From: JAPOUP01 sp965221405
Lineage (GTDB): Bacteria; Pseudomonadota; Alphaproteobacteria; Rhodobacterales; Rhodobacteraceae
Direction of reading: 5' to 3'
DNA: 64,000 nt
NCBI GenBank assembly: GCA_965221405.1
Contig: CBDCSE010000003.1
Coordinates: forward strand, 558,001-622,000
Both the position numbers and the translations under genes were made by a program. The notes under the pieces were generated by a model. That model had not been told where the DNA came from and made no database searches. It worked only from the letters and a program-made list of their open reading frames with translations. Shown here piece after piece: positions 50,789 to 59,923 of this stretch (its first letter is position 1; each line of letters starts with the position of its first letter).

Positions 50789-52075
50789 ATGTCCGCGCTG
50801 GAGTCGCAGGTCATTCCGGCCGGGGAACGGCTTTCGACGCTTCGCATACCGCCGGGCGTCGCCTGGGCGGAGCGGGTTCGGATGGATGCCCGGGGGCGGG
50901 TGCTGGCCATGGGACTTCCAGAGCGGCGTGACGAATACTGGAAATACACCCGCCCCGAGAGCCTCACCGACCCGGAGGTCGCCCGCGCTGCGGTACTGGT
51001 TCCGTATGAGGCGACGCTGTTCGATAGCATCGACAGGCTGAGGATTGTGTTTATCGATGGGGTTTTCGCCCCTGATCTATCGGACGACCTGTCGCTTGCC
51101 GGGGTGCGCATCGAGCGCCTTTGCGAGGTGTCGCGGATGGATATTCACTGGGCGAGTGAGCTCTACGGGGTGCTGGAGGCGCGAAGTCATTCTCCGATCG
51201 CCCGTCCGCTTGCCGCGCTTAACACCGCCTACGCGACCGACGGTGTGATGATACGCGTCACCGGGAAGGCCACCAAGCCCGTGAACCTGATCTACCTCCA
51301 TCGTTCCGAGACCTCCGACGCGATCCTGCACCATTGCATCAAGCTGGAGGAGGGTGCCGATCTGACCCTTCTGGAAACCGGACCTGCGGCGGCCAGATTC
51401 AACAAATCCATGGAGATTGATATCGCTGATGGCGCGGCGTTCCATCATGTGAGGGCCCAGGGACGGGACCACGAGCGCCGCGCGATGACGCATACATTCG
51501 CCAGGCTGGGGCGGGAAAGCGTGTTCAAATCATTCACGGTGACGGTCAATGGTGTCCTGACACGCAATGAGTGTGTTGTTGAACTCGTTGGCCCCGACGC
51601 GGTGGCGCATGTCGCGGGCGCCGTCGTTGGTGACGGAGAGTTCCATCACGATGACACTGTCCTGATAACCCATGACGCGGCCGGCTGCCAAAGCCGTCAG
51701 GTGTTCAAGAAGGTTCTCCGGAACGGCGCGACCGGTGTCTTTCAGGGTAAGATACTTGTTCGGCCGGGTGCGCAGAAGACGGACGGGTACCAGATCAGCC
51801 AGTCGCTTCTTCTGGATGACGACGCCCAGTTCTACGCAAAACCGGAACTGGAAATCTATGCTGACGACGTGAAATGCAGCCATGGCTCCACAAGCGGCGC
51901 CATTGATGAAGAGGCGCTGTATTATATGCGGTCGCGCGGCATTCCGCGCACGGAGGCACAGGACATGCTTGTGCTCGCGTTTCTCGCGGAAGCCATTGAC
52001 GAGATAGAGGACGAAGCGGTCGCGCGGGATATCGTCGCGGCTGTTGAGGCTTGGCTGGGACGACGTCGCGACTGA
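50789..52075 (+). CDS. sufD: Fe-S cluster assembly protein SufD
   Basis: SufD (428 residues) partners SufB in the scaffold. The C-terminal beta-helix segment and end are typical: VFQGKILVRPGAQKTDGYQI, DVKCSHGSTSGAIDEEALYY and RSRGIPRTEAQDMLVLAFLA, including the conserved His in KCSHGST. The stop shares a base with the next gene (TGATG). Confidence 0.95.
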   Translation: MSALESQVIPAGERLSTLRIPPGVAWAERVRMDARGRVLAMGLPERRDEYWKYTRPESLTDPEVARAAVLVPYEATLFDSIDRLRIVFIDGVFAPDLSDDLSLAGVRIERLCEVSRMDIHWASELYGVLEARSHSPIARPLAALNTAYATDGVMIRVTGKATKPVNLIYLHRSETSDAILHHCIKLEEGADLTLLETGPAAARFNKSMEIDIADGAAFHHVRAQGRDHERRAMTHTFARLGRESVFKSFTVTVNGVLTRNECVVELVGPDAVAHVAGAVVGDGEFHHDDTVLITHDAAGCQSRQVFKKVLRNGATGVFQGKILVRPGAQKTDGYQISQSLLLDDDAQFYAKPELEIYADDVKCSHGSTSGAIDEEALYYMRSRGIPRTEAQDMLVLAFLAEAIDEIEDEAVARDIVAAVEAWLGRRRD

Positions 52076-52569
52076 TGGGGCTGTTCGCGGATATCTTGGC
52101 GACCTACCGGTCGCCGGGTAAGGTCATGCGGCGGCATCTGGACGGTGCCAGGGATGAGGGTAGGGCGTTGATGTATCTGCTGCTTGCCTGCTGCCTTTCC
52201 TGTCTGGCCCAGTGGCCCAGGTTGCAGCGGGAAGTATCGATGGACGGGAGCGTGGCTCTGGAGATTCGAATTGGCGGCGCCCTGTTCGGCTGGATTTTCA
52301 TCGTGCCTCCTGCGATGTATGCGTTTGCGTTTCTTGCCCGCGTCCTGGCCGGTGCGTTCGGGGGGCATGGGACGGGCTACTCAGCGCGGCTGGCGTTGTT
52401 CTGGTCCATGCTTGCGGTCGCGCCGCTCGGGCTTGTCGCCGGATTGGTCGGCGGGTTTATCGGCCCCGGACCTGCGGCCGCGATCACCGGCCTCGTCGGA
52501 TATGTCATATTCTGCGTTATCTGGTGGTTTTCAATGATTGAGGCGGAAACCGGCAGAGCGCGTCCATGA
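52075..52569 (+). CDS. Yip1 family membrane protein, first of two
   Basis: A 164-residue protein with four or five hydrophobic helices (YLLLACCLSCLAQWP; IGGALFGWIFIVPPAMYAFA; ARLALFWSMLAVAPLGLVAG; ITGLVGYVIFCVIWWF). It resembles bacterial Yip1-domain proteins of unknown role, common behind sufD in Rhodobacterales and relatives. ATG 52075 overlaps the sufD stop by one base; the next gene overlaps its stop. Confidence 0.75.
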   Translation: MGLFADILATYRSPGKVMRRHLDGARDEGRALMYLLLACCLSCLAQWPRLQREVSMDGSVALEIRIGGALFGWIFIVPPAMYAFAFLARVLAGAFGGHGTGYSARLALFWSMLAVAPLGLVAGLVGGFIGPGPAAAITGLVGYVIFCVIWWFSMIEAETGRARP

Positions 52570-53156
52570 CGGCCACGGCGGTTCTGATCCAGCACGCGCT
52601 TGAGACCATCAAGGCACCGCGGCAGCAGGCACGGTGGGCACTGTCCGTCGCCCTTTCCGGCTCGGAGCGATGGCAGGCGCTGGTCCTGAACACGGTGGTC
52701 AGCACTCTTCTGCTTTGGCTATGGATCTATCTGACCATGGGGAATGCCGCAGATCAGGCGGCGTCGGTGCAGACCCTGATTTCGGCAATGATTCTCGACA
52801 GGCCGATCATGGCTGGAATTTTTCAGGTGGGTTTCGCGGTGGTTTCGGTCCACGCGCTCCATTGGGGCGGGCGGGTTTTCGGTGGTGGTGGCGACCTGCA
52901 CGGGGCGGTGTCCCTTCTGGCATGGATGACCTTCGTGCTCAATCTGGTCAGCATGCTCCAGATCGTGCTCTGGTTGGTCTTCCCGGTCGTGGCCGAGCTG
53001 ATAGGTCTGTTCTCGATTGTCCTTGTCTTTGTTCTGCTTACGAGTTTCTGCGCCGAACTGCATGGGTTCCGGTCGCTGTTCATGACGTTCATCGGACTTA
53101 TTTTCTCGATCTTTGCCATCCTTTTCGGGTTTTCCCTGTTGGTCGCGTTTATCTAG
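52566..53156 (+). CDS. Yip1 family membrane protein, second of two
   Basis: A 196-residue, five-helix membrane protein starting MTATAVLIQHALETIKAPRQ, followed by the helix VLNTVVSTLLLWLWIYLTMG. It is related in plan to the preceding gene and overlaps it by four bases. Pairs of such genes between sufD and sufS are seen in other alphaproteobacteria, but their function is not established. Confidence 0.75.
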   Translation: MTATAVLIQHALETIKAPRQQARWALSVALSGSERWQALVLNTVVSTLLLWLWIYLTMGNAADQAASVQTLISAMILDRPIMAGIFQVGFAVVSVHALHWGGRVFGGGGDLHGAVSLLAWMTFVLNLVSMLQIVLWLVFPVVAELIGLFSIVLVFVLLTSFCAELHGFRSLFMTFIGLIFSIFAILFGFSLLVAFI

Positions 53157-53181
53157 TCTCCATGCCGGGAGTGTCGGTCCG

Positions 53182-54402
53182 ATGTATGACGTGAATGAAA
53201 TCCGCAGGGACTTCCCGATCCTGTCCCGGGAGGTGAACGGTCGCCCATTGGTCTATTTCGACAATGGTGCGTCTGCGCAGAAGCCGCGTGTGGTCATTGA
53301 CGCGATCACCCATTCCTATTCTCAGGAATATTCCAATGTTCACAGGGGGTTGCATTTTCTGTCGAATCTCATGACCGATAGGTACGAGGCGGTGCGGGGT
53401 GCGATCGGTAGATTCCTCAATGCGGCGGACGAGAACGAGATCGTCATGAATTCCGGGACGACCGAGGGTATCAATATGGTCGCGTATGGCTGGGCGATGC
53501 CGAGGATGGAGGCGGGAGATGAGATCGTCCTCACCGTGATGGAGCATCACGCGAATATCGTTCCGTGGCATTTCCTGCGGGAGCGGTTGGGTGTGAAGCT
53601 TGTCTGGGTTGACATCGATGATGACGGCCATCTGGATCCGCAGAGGGTGCTGGACGCGATCACTCCGAGGACGGGGCTCATAGCGGTCACCCATGTCTCG
53701 AACGTTCTGGGAACCCGGGTCGATGTGAAGGCGATTTCGAAGGGTGCCCGCGCCATGGGGGTTCCGGTGCTGGTCGACGGTTCGCAGGCCGCGATGCATA
53801 TGCGGGTCGACGTGCAGGACATAGGCTGCGATTTCTATACGATCACCGGGCATAAACTATACGGACCGTCGGGGTCCGGAGCGATTTACTGCAGGTCGGA
53901 ACGAATGGCCGAGATGTCTCCGTTCTTCGGTGGTGGGGTCATGATCAAGGAGGTTCACAAGGACCGGATTTCCTGGAACGACCCTCCGCTGAAATTTGAG
54001 GCGGGTACTCCGCCCATTGTCCAGATGATCGGTCTCGGCGTGGCGATCGAATATCTGGATACACTTGGCATGGATGCCATCGAGCGGCATGAGACGGCAC
54101 TTCGGGATTACGCGGTCAGCCGGTTCGGTGATGTGGAAAGGCTGAGACTTCAGGGCACCACTTCCGACAAGGCCGGGATATTCAGTTTCACGCTGGAAGG
54201 TGCGGCGCATGCCCACGACATATCCACTGTATTGGACAAGAAGGGCGTCGCGGTCCGTGCAGGCCATCACTGCGCAGGGCCTCTCATGGAGCGGCTTGGC
54301 CTTACCGCGACCTGCCGGGCGTCATTTGGCCTGTATAACACGATGGATGAGATTGACGTCATGATCGAGGCACTTGAGCTGGCGCAGGATCTGTTCGGTT
54401 AG
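53182..54402 (+). CDS. sufS: SufS cysteine desulfurase
   Basis: A 406-residue group II cysteine desulfurase. The N terminus is IRRDFPILSREVNGRPLVYF then DNGASAQKP. The PLP lysine is in YTITGHKLYGPSGSGAIYCR and the catalytic cysteine in VAVRAGHHCAGPLMERLG, with the short RxGHHCAxP loop of SufS. It closes the suf cluster. No sufE, sufU, sufA or sufT follows; the gene order breaks off into degenerate sequence, so sulfur acceptors must be elsewhere. ATG 53182 gives the usual N terminus. Confidence 0.96.
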   Translation: MYDVNEIRRDFPILSREVNGRPLVYFDNGASAQKPRVVIDAITHSYSQEYSNVHRGLHFLSNLMTDRYEAVRGAIGRFLNAADENEIVMNSGTTEGINMVAYGWAMPRMEAGDEIVLTVMEHHANIVPWHFLRERLGVKLVWVDIDDDGHLDPQRVLDAITPRTGLIAVTHVSNVLGTRVDVKAISKGARAMGVPVLVDGSQAAMHMRVDVQDIGCDFYTITGHKLYGPSGSGAIYCRSERMAEMSPFFGGGVMIKEVHKDRISWNDPPLKFEAGTPPIVQMIGLGVAIEYLDTLGMDAIERHETALRDYAVSRFGDVERLRLQGTTSDKAGIFSFTLEGAAHAHDISTVLDKKGVAVRAGHHCAGPLMERLGLTATCRASFGLYNTMDEIDVMIEALELAQDLFG

Positions 54403-54874
54403 GCAATGTCCCGGAAACCATAACCGTGTATGGGGCCGGATCGGGTTCGTGGCTTTATCATGAACTGGCTTTTGGCGCCGAAACTCGATTCTGAAAGAAT
54501 GCATTGATGCGGAGCGTGCGCTGGATTCGGGCGATATGCCCGTCATCGACTGCCATCGGCTCCGCAAGCTCCGTCCATTGCTTCACGACCGCGATGATGG
54601 CTTTTGTGCCTTACGCTTTCTCAGTCCGGCGAATTCTCCAAACGCAACCGGATCGCTCAATGAAATCCCTCGCGTTTGCCGCTGAGAGTCATGTGATGCT
54701 GGAGCGTCCGCGAGCCATTCGGGTTATGGCTGTAGCCCGTCTTCGACAGCAAATCCTCGTTTCTGGAGCTTTCCGCCGTCGGATCCCGACAAATCAGCGT
54801 CCTGGTACCCCAGATACGTACCGGGTCGGCGCAAGCGCGTCGCGCTGTCCATTTACTTGCGATCAACTCTTCGT
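54403..54874. other. Degenerate stretch between sufS and the radical SAM gene
   Basis: About 470 bases with no intact gene. It contains the second copy of the dispersed repeat (54690-54813). A minus-strand reading from about 54600 down gives KQWTELAEPMAVDDGHIARI then QRTLRINAFFQNRVSAPKAS, which has codon-like regularity but no family I recognise, and is interrupted by stops. Probably the grave of an IS. Confidence 0.4.
54690..54813. repeat. Dispersed degenerate repeat, copy B
   Basis: Relative of 42646-42765 in the same orientation, with the shared core CCCGTCTTCGACAG and CGGATCCC. The minus strand reads EDLLSKTGYSHNPNGSRTLQ, against IEDLLSKTGNTVILTTFRS in copy A. Confidence 0.55.
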
Positions 54875-55825
54875 TCAGGACGAACAAGTCGCTCCGCCTA
54901 GCACACAGAATTTCGAGCAATGCGGATGATTCAGGTAAACCTCACGGTCCGCCTCGGCCAGGCTCATGCCGAGTTCGAAGTCCGGGCTATAGGGAATGAG
55001 CGTGCAGGCGAGGACCGTCGGATTCGAGGTGCCCCTGCGTTTCACCACCATACGCGAACTCGCGCACATCACGTCGTTCGGAGACTTGCCGAGAAGTTTC
55101 CAGCACTCGTTCGTTATTTCCGGTACGGGTTCCGTTTCGTCCATTTCCGGAAACAGAACGGTCTCGGTTGGTTCATGCGCATCGATATCGAAACCGTTCT
55201 CGGCAAAGAGTCGGGCGTAGCCGATCCGCGCTTCGTTATCGGATTCACCCCAGCGCTTTCGCCCCGCCACGGTCATCCGTATGCCCGCGTCCCTTAGAAC
55301 GCGCATGCCTTCAAGTGTCGTGCCGAATGTCCCCGGCCCGCGCTCCAGATCATGCTTCTGTTGCGACCAGTGATCCACGGAGACGCGCAGTGTCAGTCTG
55401 TCACCATATCTTTCGTTCAATGACCGGAGTTCCGCCATTACATGTGGCCGCGTCATCGGGCGCATGGCGTTGGTAAGGACCAGGACCTCGAAACCGCGTT
55501 CCAGGCACACGCCGGCCATGGCCGGCATCCGGGGATTCATGAATGGCTCCCCGCCGGTGAAACCGATCTCTTGTACGGGCCATCCGATGTTGTCTATCTG
55601 GTCAAGATACGTGACGACGTCATCAAGCTCCAGATAGGCGAGCCGGTCATTTGTCGGCGAGCTTTCAATATAGCAATTGGCGCATGTGATGTTGCATACC
55701 GTGCCTGTGTTGAACCAGAGAGTCCGTAGCCGTTCCAGACGGACGGACGCACGACGTGCGCCGTGCGCGGTGATCCTTGGATGTTCGAAGGCACCGGGTA
55801 TCGCGCCATCTTGATGGTCTTTCAT
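54875..55825 (-). CDS. Radical SAM protein
   Basis: A 316-residue radical SAM enzyme. The [4Fe-4S] motif CNITCANC lies near residues 45-52 (TGTVCNITCANCYIESSPTN). It is followed by EIGFTGGEPFMNPRMPAMAG, the GGE motif that binds the methionine amino group, and later strands of a partial TIM barrel. Extra cysteines at the end (HCSKFCVLGGATCSS) may hold a second cluster. Substrate unknown. ATG 55825 is chosen; an in-frame start at 55900 adds 25 residues without family match. It is divergent from zwf. Confidence 0.88.
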   Translation of the reverse strand: MKDHQDGAIPGAFEHPRITAHGARRASVRLERLRTLWFNTGTVCNITCANCYIESSPTNDRLAYLELDDVVTYLDQIDNIGWPVQEIGFTGGEPFMNPRMPAMAGVCLERGFEVLVLTNAMRPMTRPHVMAELRSLNERYGDRLTLRVSVDHWSQQKHDLERGPGTFGTTLEGMRVLRDAGIRMTVAGRKRWGESDNEARIGYARLFAENGFDIDAHEPTETVLFPEMDETEPVPEITNECWKLLGKSPNDVMCASSRMVVKRRGTSNPTVLACTLIPYSPDFELGMSLAEADREVYLNHPHCSKFCVLGGATCSS

Positions 55826-55996
55826 GAATCGCTCCGCACAGGAATCACTCCATCGGAGCAGGTTAACGGTATCATGCGGGGAGGAAAACCTGGGTCGCAT
55901 GGGTTGTGGTTGTGATGATCGGGGTCAATGATAGATTCTTCGTGAAACCGCGCCGAACCTCTCAGACGGCACCAAAGTAGAGCCGATGGAAAAATC

Positions 55997-57451
55997 ATGG
56001 TATCACGCGTCATCCCGGTTGAACCATTCGATCTCGTGATATTCGGCGGAACGGGAGATCTCGCGCGAAGGAAAATCCTGCCCGGTCTTTATCGACGGTT
56101 CTGGAAGGGACAGATACCCGCCGAAGCCCGCGTCGTGGGTGCTTCGCGAAAGCCAATGACCAACGAAATGTTCCGTGAGTTCGCACGCGCGGCGGTCAGC
56201 GATTTCGCAATACAGGGCCGCGGGGACGGGAACCGGGTGGAGAGCTTCCTGCGGCAGCTGAGTTACGTCTCGATCGATGCGACAGGAGGCGGAGATTGGG
56301 ACGAACTGCGCTCGGTCCTGCGTGAGCGCGCGGTTCGGGTGTTCTATTTCTCTGTGGGTCCCGACGTCTACGTCCCGCTGGCTGAACGCCTGCACCGCCA
56401 CGGGATTGCCGACGAGGACAGCCGTATCGTCATCGAAAAGCCCTTCGGTCATGATCTTGATAGCGCCCGTGACCTGAACCGCACTCTGGCGCAGTTCTTC
56501 AGCGAGCGGCAAATCTACCGGATTGATCACTATCTCGGCAAGGAAACGGTTCAGAACCTTATGGCGGTGCGCTTCGGCAATATCCTGTTCGAACCGCTCT
56601 GGAACGCTCGCTTCGTCGACCATATCCAGATCACCGTTGCCGAAACGGTCGGGGTGGGCGGACGTGGTGCCTATTACGACAAATCCGGTGCGGTGCGGGA
56701 CATGGTGCAGAACCACCTTATGCAGCTCCTGTGCCTGATCGCAATGGAACCACCCAGCCGCTTCGAGCCCGACGCAGTTCGTGATGAGAAGCTCAAGGTG
56801 ATCCGCGCACTCGATCCGGTGCCGGATTCCGATCTGGTGCGCGGACAATACGTTCGGACGGAAGATGTCCGGAGCTATCTCTCTGACGTTGGCAAAGATG
56901 TCTCGCTGACCGAATCCTTCATCGCCATGAAGATCCAGGTGTCCAACTGGCGATGGAAGGGGACGCCATTCTATCTGCGCACGGGAAAACGCCTGAAAGC
57001 CCGGACAAGCGAGATCGCCGTCGTGTTCAAGGACCCGCCCCATTCGATCTTCGGTGAATATACCGGCGGGAGCGGCAACGTATTGGTGATCCGTCTCCAG
57101 CCCAATGAGGGCATGAATATGTGGGTGACGATCAAGGAGCCCGGACCCGGTGGCATGCGGCTGATCAAGGTTCCACTCGACATGTCTTTCGCCAAGGAGT
57201 TCGGTGATGATGGAGTTCATGTCGCCGACGCGTATGAAAGGCTTATCATGGACATCATCCGCGGGAACCAGACCCTGTTCATGCGCGGTGATGAGGTCGA
57301 GGCGGCCTGGGCCTGGACCGACCCGATTATCGAGAGATGGTCCTTGCGCGGCGAAAAACCGCATCATTACAAACCGGGCGGTGCGGGTCCTGAGGACGCG
57401 TCCATCTTGCTCAGTAGGGAGGGCCGTCGCTGGAGAGAGCTAACCGAATGA
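55997..57451 (+). CDS. zwf: Glucose-6-phosphate 1-dehydrogenase
   Basis: A 484-residue enzyme that oxidises glucose 6-phosphate to 6-phosphogluconolactone with NADP. The Rossmann motif FGGTGDLARRK is near 15-25, and the active-site signature RIDHYLGKETVQNLMAVRF near 175-193 holds the catalytic His-Asp environment. First gene of zwf-pgl-pgi; its stop overlaps the pgl start (ATGA). Confidence 0.97.
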   Translation: MVSRVIPVEPFDLVIFGGTGDLARRKILPGLYRRFWKGQIPAEARVVGASRKPMTNEMFREFARAAVSDFAIQGRGDGNRVESFLRQLSYVSIDATGGGDWDELRSVLRERAVRVFYFSVGPDVYVPLAERLHRHGIADEDSRIVIEKPFGHDLDSARDLNRTLAQFFSERQIYRIDHYLGKETVQNLMAVRFGNILFEPLWNARFVDHIQITVAETVGVGGRGAYYDKSGAVRDMVQNHLMQLLCLIAMEPPSRFEPDAVRDEKLKVIRALDPVPDSDLVRGQYVRTEDVRSYLSDVGKDVSLTESFIAMKIQVSNWRWKGTPFYLRTGKRLKARTSEIAVVFKDPPHSIFGEYTGGSGNVLVIRLQPNEGMNMWVTIKEPGPGGMRLIKVPLDMSFAKEFGDDGVHVADAYERLIMDIIRGNQTLFMRGDEVEAAWAWTDPIIERWSLRGEKPHHYKPGGAGPEDASILLSREGRRWRELTE

Positions 57452-58128
57452 GGTTCCTTGAATATCCAAGCAGGGAAGCGATGGCCGCCGAAGTTGCGGG
57501 TCGTGTTGCCGGTGATCTCCGCACGGCGCTTTCGGATCACGGCTCGGCGTCGCTCGCCGTCCCCGGCGGAAACACGCCCGGGCCGGTCTTCGACCTGCTT
57601 TCCGAAGTGGAGCTGGACTGGAGGAGAATCACGGTTCTGCCCACCGACGAACGCTGGGTTCCCGAAACCAGCGAGTTCTCGAACTCCAGGTTGATTCGCC
57701 AGAGGTTGCTTGTCGGACGCGCCGCGGGGGCGGTCTTTGTGCCAGTGTATTCGGAAAGTGGACATATCAAGGACCAAATCGAGTTTCTGGACGGCGAAGC
57801 GAGGAATTATCTGCCGCTTTCGGTGCTAGTGCTTGGTATGGGTACGGACATGCATACCGCGTCGTTGTTTCCCGGCTCGGAGGGGCTGGAACCGGCGATG
57901 GCGAAAGTAGCGCCGGTATATCTTCCCATCCGGCAACAGGGTGCCGGATCGGTTGCCCAGCGTATTTCGCTGACGCGACATGTCCTGAGCGGCGCCATAA
58001 AAAAACATCTGTTGATCGTGGGCCGCGAGAAACTCGATGCCCTGGAACGGGCGAAAGAGGCACCGGAGCCGATGCAGGCACCCGTGAAGGCCATTCTGCC
58101 GGATGCAACCGTGCATTGGGCGGGGTGA
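57448..58128 (+). CDS. pgl: 6-phosphogluconolactonase
   Basis: A 226-residue NagB-fold lactonase (DevB type) that hydrolyses 6-phosphogluconolactone made by Zwf. Family segments are SLAVPGGNTPGPVFDLLSEV, ITVLPTDERWVPETSEFSNS and LVLGMGTDMHTASLFPGSEG. It is overlapped with zwf and followed after four bases by pgi, so the three are co-transcribed. Confidence 0.94.
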   Translation: MRFLEYPSREAMAAEVAGRVAGDLRTALSDHGSASLAVPGGNTPGPVFDLLSEVELDWRRITVLPTDERWVPETSEFSNSRLIRQRLLVGRAAGAVFVPVYSESGHIKDQIEFLDGEARNYLPLSVLVLGMGTDMHTASLFPGSEGLEPAMAKVAPVYLPIRQQGAGSVAQRISLTRHVLSGAIKKHLLIVGREKLDALERAKEAPEPMQAPVKAILPDATVHWAG

Positions 58129-58132
58129 TAGC

Positions 58133-59812
58133 GTGGTCTGGGACGCGCTTCGCGCCAATCACGGACGAAACCTGGATCGCCGGATTCTGGAACTGTTCGT
58201 TGATGGGGGCAGGGCTGGCGATTTCTCCGTCCGGGCCTGCGATATGCTTTTCGATTATTCGAAGACGGGAATCGACCGGGAGGCGCGTGGACTGCTGTTA
58301 CGGCTGGCGGAAGCCGCGGGACTGGTTGAGCGGCGGGAAGCCATGTTCGCCGGTGTGGCCATAAACGAGACGGAGGGTCGTGCGGTACTGCATTCGGCCC
58401 TCAGGGATCCCGACAGCTGCGCCGAGGTTCGAGGCGCTCCGGTGGCGCCGGCTACACTCGCGACTCTTGACCGGATGGAGGCGTTCGCGGAAAGCATACG
58501 TGCCGGTCATATCAGACCTCCCGCTGGCCAGCGCTACACCGATGTGATCAATATCGGAATCGGAGGTTCCGATCTTGGACCGGCAATGGCCGTGCAGGCG
58601 CTGACACCGTATGGTGGTGGGCTTGACTGCCATTTCGTCTCGAATGTCGACGGCGCCCATGTCAACGATGTGATGTCGAGACTGGATCCGGCCACGACCC
58701 TCGCTATGGTGGTCTCGAAGACTTTCACGACGGCCGAGACCATGATCAACGCCGGATCGGTGCGGGACTGGCTCACCGCTGGCGTGGGATATGAAAACGC
58801 GGTGATGCAATTTGTTGCGGTGTCATCGGATCGTGCGCGGACGGCCGTTTTTGGTGTGCCGGAAACCAGGGTGTTTGGTTTCGAGGATTGGGTCGGCGGC
58901 CGTTTCTCGGTCTGGGGGCCAGTCGGCCTGGGCGTGATGCTGGCGGTCGGGGCGGATCGCTTTCGGGAATTCCTGGCGGGAGGCGCGGCGATGGATGCGC
59001 ATTTCCGCACGGCGGTGGGTTCGGACAACATGCCGCTGATGCTCGCGTTGGTGGGGATCTGGCACAACCAGATCTGTGGCTATGCGACCCGGGCTGTTCT
59101 TCCCTATGAGCAGCGGTTGGCAAGGTTGCCCGCCTATCTTCAGCAGCTCGAGATGGAATCCAACGGCAAGTGCACGCGGATGGATGGAGCGGAACTGATG
59201 GAGCATTCCTGCCCGGTTGTCTGGGGTGAGCCGGGCACCAATGGTCAGCACGCGTTTTTCCAGCTTATCCATCAGGGTTCACGGGTCGTTCCGTGTGAGT
59301 TCATGGTCGCGCGCGATGGTCACGAAAGGCGGTTTGCCCACCATCACCGGATGCTTTTGGCGAATTGTCTGGCTCAGTCAGCGGCCCTACTTCGCGGCAG
59401 ATCCCTTGAGGAAGCCAGGGCTCGGTTGATCGGCGCCTATGAGGGTGATGAACTGGAACGGCAGGCCCGCCACCGCGTTTTCCCCGGAAACCGCCCTTCG
59501 ACCACCTTGATCTATCCCAAGCTCACTCCACGTGTCCTCGGTCAGATTATCGCACTCTATGAGCATCGTGTATTTGTCGAAGGTACGATTCTTGGAATCA
59601 ACCCGTTCGACCAATGGGGAGTTGAGCTTGGCAAGGAACTGGCGTCCAGGCTTGAACCTGTACTCGCGGGCAACGGGTCAGTCGAGGGTGAGGACGGTTC
59701 CACACAGGCATTGGTGCGCCATCTCCTAGGTTCCCGGGACACCGACGGCCCGGAAGACCGGGGCCAGGAAACCGGATTTCACGCCTTACGGGTCGGCGAC
59801 GGTAAGGGGTGA
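58133..59812 (+). CDS. pgi: Glucose-6-phosphate isomerase
   Basis: A 559-residue isomerase interconverting glucose 6-phosphate and fructose 6-phosphate. Signatures include INIGIGGSDLGPAMAVQAL, KTFTTAETMINAGSVRDWL, GRFSVWGPVGLGVMLAVGAD, SNGKCTRMDGAELMEHSCPV and NPFDQWGVELGKELASRLE, with the catalytic Glu, His and Lys regions in place. GTG 58133, four bases after the pgl stop, gives the usual N terminus; an in-frame ATG at 58103 would overlap pgl. Confidence 0.96.
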   Translation: MVWDALRANHGRNLDRRILELFVDGGRAGDFSVRACDMLFDYSKTGIDREARGLLLRLAEAAGLVERREAMFAGVAINETEGRAVLHSALRDPDSCAEVRGAPVAPATLATLDRMEAFAESIRAGHIRPPAGQRYTDVINIGIGGSDLGPAMAVQALTPYGGGLDCHFVSNVDGAHVNDVMSRLDPATTLAMVVSKTFTTAETMINAGSVRDWLTAGVGYENAVMQFVAVSSDRARTAVFGVPETRVFGFEDWVGGRFSVWGPVGLGVMLAVGADRFREFLAGGAAMDAHFRTAVGSDNMPLMLALVGIWHNQICGYATRAVLPYEQRLARLPAYLQQLEMESNGKCTRMDGAELMEHSCPVVWGEPGTNGQHAFFQLIHQGSRVVPCEFMVARDGHERRFAHHHRMLLANCLAQSAALLRGRSLEEARARLIGAYEGDELERQARHRVFPGNRPSTTLIYPKLTPRVLGQIIALYEHRVFVEGTILGINPFDQWGVELGKELASRLEPVLAGNGSVEGEDGSTQALVRHLLGSRDTDGPEDRGQETGFHALRVGDGKG

Positions 59813-59876
59813 TCGAGACCGGTGCACCCTATATGATTCCGGCGCTTCCCGCGTGTATGATTGCGACCCGGCTTAC

Positions 59877-59892
59877 CCGCAGGACTGCGGGA
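59877..59892. terminator. Possible bidirectional terminator between pgi and acnA
   Basis: CCCGCA (59877-59882) pairs with TGCGGG (59887-59892) in the 111-base gap between the two convergent genes. There is no T-run, so support is weak. Confidence 0.3.
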
Positions 59893-59923
59893 AACGCCAC
59901 GCGGGGTGCGTTCCGGTATGTGC

